DNA of 5,651 nucleotides, from positions 1 through 5,651 of the forward strand of contig NZ_JBDIAQ010000193.1 of NCBI RefSeq assembly GCF_039812505.1, written 5' to 3'. The DNA comes from Intrasporangium_A sp039812505 (GTDB lineage Bacteria; Actinomycetota; Actinomycetes; Actinomycetales; Dermatophilaceae). The stretch's first letter is position 1. Every line of letters begins with the position of its first letter. Below are positions 1 to 4,899 of the stretch, piece by piece. The notes below the pieces were generated by a model. The model was given only the letters and a program-made list of their open reading frames with translations, ran no database searches and was not told the origin of the DNA. The position numbers and the translations under genes are program-made.

Positions 1-998
1 GGGTCGTTCGGGTAGCCGACGACGACCCGCTTGGCCTGGGCGGCATACCGCTGCACGAACTCGTCGTAGACGTCGCGGTGGACCAGGATGCGGCTACCGG
101 CGGTGCAGCGCTCGCCGTTGAGGGAGAAGACCCCGAAGATCGTGGCGTCGACGGCGGCATCGAGGTCGGCGTCGGCGAACACCACGGCCGGGCTCTTGCC
201 GCCCAGCTCCATGGACAGGCCCTTCAGGAAGGGGGCGGCGTTGCCGAAGATGAGCTGGCCGGTGCTGCTCTCGCCGGTGAAGGAGATCAGTGGCACGTCG
301 GGGTGCTTGACCAGGGCGTCGCCGGCGTGCTCGCCGAGCCCGTTGACCAGGTTGAACACGCCCTGCGGCAGGCCCGCCTCCTCGAAGATCCCGGCCCACA
401 GCGAGGCGGACAACGGGGTGAACTCGGCCGGCTTGAGCACGACCGTGTTGCCGGTGGCCAGGGCCGGCCCGAGCTTCCACGACTCGAGCATGAACGGGGT
501 GTTCCACGGGGTGATCAGGCCCGCGACGCCGATCGGCTTGCGGTTGACGTAGTTGACCTGACGGCCGGGCACCTTGTAGGTGTCGTCGGCCTGCGCGACG
601 ATCAGGTCGGCGAAGAACCGGAAGTTCTCGGCGGCGCGCCGGGCCTGCCCGAGCGCCTGGGTGATCGGCAGCCCGGAGTCGAACGACTCGAGCTCGGCCA
701 GACGGGCATCGCGCGACTCGACGATGTCGGCGATGCGGTGCAGCACGCGGGAGCGCTCGCGCGGCAGCATCCGGGGCCACGGCCCCTCGTCGAAGGCCCG
801 CCGGGCCGCGGCGACGGCCCGGTCGATGTCCGCCTTCTTGCCCGAGGCGGCCTGCACGTAGGTCTCGTTGGTGACCGGGTCGAGCACGTCGAAGGTGTCC
901 CCGTCGAGGGAGTCGACGAACGCTCCGTCGATGTAGTGCTGGATGCGCTCGGGCAGGTCGCTGGGCCTGCGGTCGGTGATCGTGGTGGTGTCGGTCAT
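1..998 (-). CDS. hpaE: HpaE-like semialdehyde dehydrogenase (aldehyde dehydrogenase superfamily), C-terminus cut by window edge
   Basis: NAD(P)-dependent aldehyde dehydrogenase; the closest family I recognise is 5-carboxymethyl-2-hydroxymuconate semialdehyde dehydrogenase, which oxidises the ring-cleavage product of homoprotocatechuate to the diacid in the cytoplasm. The visible part is 332 residues of an expected ~490. It carries TPWN with the oxyanion-hole Asn at residue 166, a VLKPAEFTP cofactor-binding stretch, the general base Glu264 in SMELGGKSP, and the nucleophile Cys298 in FSLNGERCTAGSR; the Glu-to-Cys spacing of 34 matches the superfamily. The NGERCTAGSR context is typical of HpaE. 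The start at 998 has GGAGAG 5 nt upstream (1004-1009), and the N-terminus runs straight into an HpaE-like 'HYIDGAFV' segment. It is the third gene of the leftward unit, 27 bp after the regulator. The substrate is inferred: betaine-aldehyde or 2-hydroxymuconate-semialdehyde dehydrogenases are close relatives. No frameshift or missing catalytic residue is seen. Confidence 0.88.
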   Translation of the reverse strand, partial: MTDTTTITDRRPSDLPERIQHYIDGAFVDSLDGDTFDVLDPVTNETYVQAASGKKADIDRAVAAARRAFDEGPWPRMLPRERSRVLHRIADIVESRDARLAELESFDSGLPITQALGQARRAAENFRFFADLIVAQADDTYKVPGRQVNYVNRKPIGVAGLITPWNTPFMLESWKLGPALATGNTVVLKPAEFTPLSASLWAGIFEEAGLPQGVFNLVNGLGEHAGDALVKHPDVPLISFTGESSTGQLIFGNAAPFLKGLSMELGGKSPAVVFADADLDAAVDATIFGVFSLNGERCTAGSRILVHRDVYDEFVQRYAAQAKRVVVGYPND

Positions 999-1025
999 GG
1001 GTTCTCTCCGGGTTCGGGGGTGGGG

Positions 1026-1730
1026 TCAGATGATCGGGAGGCCGGCAGCCTCGTGGTCGGGTTCGTGCGACAGGTAGGCCCGCAGCGTCGCGGAGCGATG
1101 CCGGCGGGCGGCGTGCTCGATCTCCTCGAGTGGCGCCGACGCCTCGATGAGACACAGGATCTGCTCGTGCTCGCGCACCGACTCGTAGGCCCGTTCCGGC
1201 ACGAAGGAGAAGGTCGAGCTGCGCAGCCCACCGAGCCGGACCCACTCCGCCTCGACCAGCTCGAGCAGCCGGGGGTTGGGACAGCGGGTGAAGAGCCGGG
1301 CGTGGAAGCTCTGGTTCAGCGCGGTGAAGGCGCGTGGGTCGAAGTACTCGAGCTGGGTGACCATGCGCTCGTTGATCCGGCGGGCCGCCGCCAGGTCGTC
1401 GGCGGTGACGCCCCGCGCGGCCAGGGCCGTCGCGGCCCCCTCGAGCACGGCCAGGGCCTGCATGCTGTAGGTGTACTGCACGTCGTCGACCATCGACACA
1501 CGGGCGCCGACGTTGCGCTCGAAGGTGACGAGGCCCTCGGCCTCCAGCTGTCGGATCGCCTCACGGACGGGCACGACGCTCATGTCGAGCTGGCTCGCGA
1601 TCGTGGACAGGACGAGTCGGTAGCCGGGAGTGAAGTCCCGGTCGGCGATGCGCTGCCTGATCCAGGCGTGGGCCCGGGCCGACTTGCTCAGCCCGAGGTC
1701 GGCCTCCGGGTGCGTCGTCGGTGTGCTCAT
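1026..1730 (-). CDS. GntR-family transcriptional regulator, FadR/FCD subfamily
   Basis: Cytoplasmic DNA-binding regulator of 234 residues, the usual size for the family. Residues ~12-80 form the winged helix-turn-helix, with recognition-helix region SVVPVREAIRQLEAEGLV at 51-68 (VREAIR.LE.EGLV is the GntR hallmark). Residues ~88-220 form the helical FCD ligand-binding domain. The expected metal/ligand residues are Asn139 (most members have Asp), His143 in the SFHARLF stretch, His188 in REHEQ and His211 in ARRHR. FCD regulators generally bind carboxylic acids through such a site and release DNA. The start at 1730 overlaps the stop of the upstream FAH-RraA gene as ATGA, with GGGGAG 5 nt upstream (1736-1741), so translation is probably coupled. 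It is co-transcribed with the enzymes and thus probably autoregulated. The likely target is the divergent promoter at 3247-3292, which contains FadR-type half-site patterns. The effector is unknown; a pathway intermediate or the aromatic acid itself is the natural guess. Confidence 0.93.
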   Translation of the reverse strand: MSTPTTHPEADLGLSKSARAHAWIRQRIADRDFTPGYRLVLSTIASQLDMSVVPVREAIRQLEAEGLVTFERNVGARVSMVDDVQYTYSMQALAVLEGAATALAARGVTADDLAAARRINERMVTQLEYFDPRAFTALNQSFHARLFTRCPNPRLLELVEAEWVRLGGLRSSTFSFVPERAYESVREHEQILCLIEASAPLEEIEHAARRHRSATLRAYLSHEPDHEAAGLPII

Positions 1731-3232
1731 GTCGACTCCCCTCCACCGTGTTCGGCATCGTACCGGGCCCGCCAGTGCGCGTTCATCGGGAACAGCCCCT
1801 CGAGGGGGTGACCCTCGGCGACGCGCTGCACTACCCAGCCGTCCGACTGCTCCTGGGCCAGCGCGGCGTCGGCGACCTCCTCGGCAAGGGCCGGCGGGAT
1901 GACGATGACGCCGTCGGCGTCGCCGACGATGATGTCACCCGGCTGCACGGTGGCCCCGCCGCAGCTGATCGTGAGGTCGGTGTCCCACGGGACGTGCTTG
2001 CGGCCCAGGACGGCGGGGTGCGCTCCCGCGGAGTAGACCGGCAGGCCGGCGGCCACGACCGGGTCGTGGTCGCGGACTGCTCCATCGGTGACGATGCCGG
2101 CCGCCCCTCGCACGCGGGCGCGGATGGCCAGGACGTCGCCGAGCGTGCCGGCACCCTGCTCGCCGCGTGCCTCGATGACGATCACCTCGCCCTCGCCGAC
2201 CGCGTCGAAGGCAGCCTTCTGGGCGTTGTGCCCACCACCGTGGGTCTGGAACAGGTCCTCCCGGTTCGGCACGAACCGCAGGGTCCTCGCGGTGCCGACC
2301 AGCTTGCCCGAACCCGGCAGGGCCCGCACGCCGTCGATCGAGACGTTGTTCAGCCCGCGGCGGCGCAGCTGCGAGGACAGGCTCGCCACCGGGATGCTCG
2401 CGAGCTTGCTGCGCAGAGCCGCACTCAGCGTCGCGGTGCCGGGCTCGTCCGTCTCCGGCAGCCCGGCCGCCGCCCGCGAACCCCAGGCCGCGATGCGCTG
2501 TGCGTCGTCGACCGCCGGCAGGGACCCGACCGACGCGTCGTAGCCGCCGCCCTCCTCGGCGGTCACGGTGGTGACCAGCCGGCCTGAGCTCGCTCCCGTG
2601 CCCGGGTGGTCGACCTCGACCTCGACGACGTCTCCGGGGACGACGACCGACGAGCCGGCGGGGGTGCCGGTGAGGATGACGTCACCCGGCTCGAGCGTGA
2701 AGTGCTGGGACAGGTCGGCCACGAACTGGGCGAGCGGGAAGATCAGCCCGGCCGTCGTGTCGTCCTGGACGAGCGAGCCGTTGACCCAGGTGCGAAGCCG
2801 GAGCGCGCCGGGGTCGACGGTGCGCGCGTCGACGAGGCTCGGGCCGATCGGGGTGAACCCGTCGCCGCCCTTGGAGCGGACGTTCGAGCCCTTGTCGTTG
2901 GCGCGCAGGTCGTAGAGGCCGAAGTCGTTGGCGGCGGTCACCCAGGCCACGTGCTCCCAGGCGTCGGCGAGGGGCACCCGCCGGGCGGGCTCACCGATCA
3001 CGAGCGCGATCTCGCCCTCGAAGGCCAGCAGCTCCGTGCCCGCGGGGCGTCCGATGGCGCCGCCCGAGGCGGCCACCGAGCTGGACGGCTTGAAGAAGTA
3101 GGAGGGTGCGGCAGGTCTGCGCCCGCGCTGGTCCGCCCGGGATGCATAGCTCAGGTGGACCGCAACGATCTTGCCGGGGCGGCCGGGCAGGCCGGCGAAT
3201 CGGGGATCTGCGCTAACCGTCTGAGTGCTCAT
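1727..3232 (-). CDS. Bifunctional FAH-family hydrolase/decarboxylase fused to RraA-type aldolase
   Basis: 501-residue two-domain enzyme. Residues ~15-225 are a fumarylacetoacetate-hydrolase (HpaG-type) domain: KIVAVHLSY at 21-29, the metal ligands Glu72 and Glu74 in LLAFEGEIALVIG with Asp103 in TAANDFGLYD, Lys121 before DGFTPIGPS, and TGTPAG at 188-193. Family members decarboxylate or hydrolyse acylpyruvate-type ring-cleavage products. Residues ~265-480 are an RraA-like domain: Asp366-x20-Arg387-Asp388 fits the D-x20-RD metal/substrate signature of 4-hydroxy-4-methyl-2-oxoglutarate / 4-carboxy-4-hydroxy-2-oxoadipate aldolases, followed by GDIIVGDADGVIVIPP at 432-447. Both active sites look intact. 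A link of ~40 residues joins the domains. The open frame extends 20 codons further upstream, but the start at 3232 is preferred: AAGGAGG lies at 3236-3242, and the longer version would run through the predicted -10 region. It is first in the leftward unit and its stop overlaps the regulator start. Actual substrates are inferred: a C-C cleaving sequence yielding pyruvate seems likely. Confidence 0.9.
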   Translation of the reverse strand: MSTQTVSADPRFAGLPGRPGKIVAVHLSYASRADQRGRRPAAPSYFFKPSSSVAASGGAIGRPAGTELLAFEGEIALVIGEPARRVPLADAWEHVAWVTAANDFGLYDLRANDKGSNVRSKGGDGFTPIGPSLVDARTVDPGALRLRTWVNGSLVQDDTTAGLIFPLAQFVADLSQHFTLEPGDVILTGTPAGSSVVVPGDVVEVEVDHPGTGASSGRLVTTVTAEEGGGYDASVGSLPAVDDAQRIAAWGSRAAAGLPETDEPGTATLSAALRSKLASIPVASLSSQLRRRGLNNVSIDGVRALPGSGKLVGTARTLRFVPNREDLFQTHGGGHNAQKAAFDAVGEGEVIVIEARGEQGAGTLGDVLAIRARVRGAAGIVTDGAVRDHDPVVAAGLPVYSAGAHPAVLGRKHVPWDTDLTISCGGATVQPGDIIVGDADGVIVIPPALAEEVADAALAQEQSDGWVVQRVAEGHPLEGLFPMNAHWRARYDAEHGGGEST

Positions 3233-3235
3233 GAG

Positions 3236-3242
3236 CCTCCTT
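3236..3242 (-). promoter_or_regulatory. Ribosome binding site of the FAH-RraA gene
   Basis: On the minus strand the sequence reads AAGGAGG, three bases before the ATG at 3232. It is a near-perfect anti-SD match and decides the start over the in-frame ATG at 3292, which has no comparable site. Confidence 0.8.
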
Positions 3243-3246
3243 GCTC

Positions 3247-3275
3247 TTGCGTCGTATGACAATACCGTATACGAT
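3247..3275 (+). promoter_or_regulatory. Predicted promoter of the rightward transporter-hydroxylase unit
   Basis: TTGCGT (3247-3252) is the -35 box and TACGAT (3270-3275) the -10 box, again 17 bp apart. Transcription would begin near 3282, leaving a leader of about 190 nt before the transporter ATG. Its -10 directly abuts the -10 of the opposite promoter, and its -35 sits in the transcribed leader of the leftward unit, so RNA polymerase could hardly occupy both at once. Confidence 0.5.
3252..3274. promoter_or_regulatory. Putative operator pair for the GntR/FCD regulator
   Basis: Two neighbouring sites carry the GT...AC core used by FadR-subfamily regulators. The first, TCGTATGACAA at 3252-3262, matches the pattern T-N-GT-N3-AC-N-A in full. 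The second, CCGTATACGA at 3265-3274, has the GT-N2-AC form and includes the 8-bp palindrome CGTATACG (3266-3273). TCGTAT (3252-3257) and ATACGA (3269-3274) also form an inverted repeat with an 11-bp spacer. Both sites lie between the -35 and -10 boxes or on the -10 boxes of the two promoters, the right position for repression. Assignment to the regulator encoded at 1026-1730 is inferred from proximity and family. Confidence 0.5.
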
Positions 3276-3292
3276 CTTGGATATCGGAGCAA
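3264..3292 (-). promoter_or_regulatory. Predicted promoter of the leftward catabolic unit
   Basis: Reading the minus strand, TTGCTC (3287-3292) is the -35 box and TACGGT (3264-3269) the -10 box, with exactly 17 bp between them. Transcription would begin near 3257, giving a short leader of about 25 nt that contains the strong SD. The -10 box lies inside the CGTATACG palindrome, so a protein bound there would block it. Matches are by eye to sigma70-type consensus, which is loose in actinobacteria. Confidence 0.5.
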
Positions 3293-3474
3293 GTACCCCG
3301 CCCCAGCAGTTGCCCAGCCCCGGTGGCCCTGCCCCGGTGGTCAAGCCCAGGTAGAACACGACGGCTCGATCCACCGTGGCCTCCCCGCACCGGCCCACCC
3401 CACGGTCGACACGGGCGCTGCGGACGCTCCGAGACAGACAAGGACGTCGAAGCGACACAGGAGTCAGCACACCA
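3283..3474 (+). other. Untranslated leader of the transporter gene, no gene seen
   Basis: About 190 nt between the predicted start of transcription and the transporter ATG. It has no ATG on the plus strand and no small open frame with a ribosome site. It holds a tandem pair of GCCCCGGTGG (3317-3326 and 3331-3340) and an inverted repeat ACCGTGG/CCACGGT (3373-3379 and 3400-3406, 20-nt loop). I recognise no riboswitch class and no U-tract terminator. Confidence 0.45.
3459..3463 (+). promoter_or_regulatory. Ribosome binding site of the MFS transporter gene
   Basis: AGGAG ends 11 bases before the ATG at 3475, a slightly long but workable spacing. It supports that start over the in-frame GTG at 3376, which has no such site and would add 33 Arg/Pro/Ser-rich residues unlike a transporter N-terminus. 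Confidence 0.65.
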
Positions 3475-4878
3475 ATGAGCATCACGTATCCGCCGGGCAC
3501 CGCCTCCCACGACACCCCGAGCACCCCCCGCGAGCAGCGCCGGGTCATGCTGGCCACAGTGGTCGGCACCACGGTCGAGTGGTACGACTTCTTCATCTAC
3601 GCCACGGCCGCGGGTCTGGTCTTCGGTGACCTGTTCTTCGCCCCCGCCGGACCACAGTTCGCGCAGATCCTCTCCTTCATCACCGTCGGGATCAGCTTCC
3701 TGTTCCGGCCGATCGGCGCCTTCCTCGCCGGCCACCTCGGCGACAGGTACGGCCGGCGGCTCGTCCTCATGCTCACCCTGATCCTCATGGGCGTGGCCAC
3801 GACACTGGTCGGCGTGCTGCCCACCCACGAGTCGATCGGCGTCTGGGCGCCCGTCCTGCTGATCCTGCTGCGGATGGTGCAGGGCGTCTCGGCCGGCGGT
3901 GAATGGGGCGGCGCAGCGCTGCTCGCCGTCGAGCACGCCCCGACCCGCAAGCGTGGCCTCTTCGGCGCCGCCCCGCAGATCGGCGTCCCGCTGGGCCTGC
4001 TGCTCGCCTCCGGGGTGATGGCGTTGATGGCAGTTGTCGCGCCGGGTGACGCGTTCCACGCCTGGGGCTGGCGGGTCCCGTTCCTGTTCTCCATCGTGCT
4101 GATCGGGGTCGGCTACTACATCCGGCGGCGTGTCGAGGAGAGCCCCGTCTTCGCCGAGATCGCCGAGCGCAAGCACCAGGCCGAGACGCCGATCGTCGAG
4201 CTGTTCCGCAAGCACACCCCGCTCGTGATCGTCGCCGCCCTCGTCTTCGCCGGCAACAACGCGGTCGGCTACATGACCACCGGCGGCTACATCCAGCGCT
4301 ACGCCACGGACCCGCACGGCCCCATCGCCCTGGACCGGGGCCCCGTCCTGTGGGCCGTCACCGGCTCGGCCGTCACCTGGCTCATCGCGACCTTCGCCGG
4401 CGGATGGGTGTCCGACCACATCGGGCGTCGCCGCACCTACGTGCTCGGCTGGATCCTGCAGCTGGCGGGCGTCTTCACCCTCTTCCCCCTCGTCAACACC
4501 GGCAGCGTCGGGCTGCTCTTCGCCGGCCTGGCGCTCCTCACCATCGGACTCGGCCTGACCTACGGCCCGCAGTCCGCGCTCTACAGCGAGCTGTTCCCGG
4601 CCAGCATCCGGTTCTCCGGCGTGTCGATCTCCTACGCCCTCGGCGCCATCCTCGGCGGCGCGTTCGCCCCGACCATCGCCCAGGCGCTGGTCCAGGCGAC
4701 CGGCGGCACCGGCGCGGTCACGTGGTACCTGGCCGGGATGACCGTGGTCGGGCTCGTCGCGACCCTGCTGCTGCGCGACCGCACCGGGATCCCGCTCGGC
4801 CCGGACCACGAGGCCGAGCAGGCGCAGGGATACTTCGTAGGACAACCAGGGGCGTACCCCAGCGCCGCGGCCAACTGA
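3475..4878 (+). CDS. MFS transporter, metabolite:H+ symporter (MHS/ShiA-KgtP-ProP-like) family
   Basis: Inner-membrane proton symporter of 467 residues, close to the family norm. Family hallmarks are VEWYDFFIYATAAGLVF at 34-50, RPIGAFLAGHLGDRYGRR at 78-95 (the loop 2-3 MFS motif), SAGGEWGGAALLAVEHAP at 139-156, the repeated motif GGWVSDHIGRRR at 309-320, and YGPQSALYSELFP at 363-375. Twelve membrane segments can be placed at roughly 24-48, 62-87, 95-115, 122-145, 163-188, 199-216, 247-270, 289-312, 322-341, 345-364, 380-405 and 413-434, with a central cytoplasmic loop near 217-246 and a polar C-terminal tail. There is no cleavable signal peptide. The gene leads the rightward unit and is followed after 21 bp by the aromatic hydroxylase, so uptake of that enzyme's substrate, an aromatic acid such as a hydroxybenzoate, is likely. 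Family members carry diverse acids (shikimate, 2-oxoglutarate, proline), so the substrate is inference from context. Confidence 0.93.
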   Translation: MSITYPPGTASHDTPSTPREQRRVMLATVVGTTVEWYDFFIYATAAGLVFGDLFFAPAGPQFAQILSFITVGISFLFRPIGAFLAGHLGDRYGRRLVLMLTLILMGVATTLVGVLPTHESIGVWAPVLLILLRMVQGVSAGGEWGGAALLAVEHAPTRKRGLFGAAPQIGVPLGLLLASGVMALMAVVAPGDAFHAWGWRVPFLFSIVLIGVGYYIRRRVEESPVFAEIAERKHQAETPIVELFRKHTPLVIVAALVFAGNNAVGYMTTGGYIQRYATDPHGPIALDRGPVLWAVTGSAVTWLIATFAGGWVSDHIGRRRTYVLGWILQLAGVFTLFPLVNTGSVGLLFAGLALLTIGLGLTYGPQSALYSELFPASIRFSGVSISYALGAILGGAFAPTIAQALVQATGGTGAVTWYLAGMTVVGLVATLLLRDRTGIPLGPDHEAEQAQGYFVGQPGAYPSAAAN

Positions 4879-4884
4879 CGGAAC

Positions 4885-4890
4885 GGAAGG
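4885..4890 (+). promoter_or_regulatory. Ribosome binding site of the monooxygenase gene
   Basis: GGAAGG lies 9 bases before the ATG at 4900 and 12 before the adjacent ATG at 4903. Spacing favours 4900, but MobA relatives begin MQF, which corresponds to the second ATG; the difference is one methionine. Confidence 0.6.
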
Positions 4891-4899
4891 TAGACACAC

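Noticed and set aside
999..1025. Possible terminator between the regulator and dehydrogenase genes
   Set aside because: Only 27 bp, with no stem-loop or T-tract; it contains the SD for the dehydrogenase, so the genes look co-transcribed.
94..1245. Open frame on the minus strand overlapping the dehydrogenase and regulator genes in another frame
   Set aside because: Arg/Ala/Pro-rich frame-shifted reading of the two real genes, with no motif; the frames starting at 998 and 1730 give complete family motifs.
78..1811. Long open frame (577 codons) on the plus strand opposite the dehydrogenase and regulator genes
   Set aside because: Composition is Gly/Val/Glu/Asp/Arg-rich low-information sequence with no recognisable domain, as expected antisense to GC-rich genes; the opposite strand carries clear catalytic motifs and SD sites.
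3233..3292. Extended start of the FAH-RraA gene at 3292
   Set aside because: The extra 20 residues are not FAH-like and span the predicted promoter; the ATG at 3232 has AAGGAGG in front of it.
3376..3474. Extended GTG start of the MFS transporter at 3376
   Set aside because: It adds 33 Arg/Ser/Pro-rich residues untypical of the family, and has no ribosome site; the ATG at 3475 has AGGAG upstream.
3323..3474. Possible leader peptide starting at the GTG at 3323
   Set aside because: No ribosome site, no ATG in the leader and no sensible peptide; likely chance.
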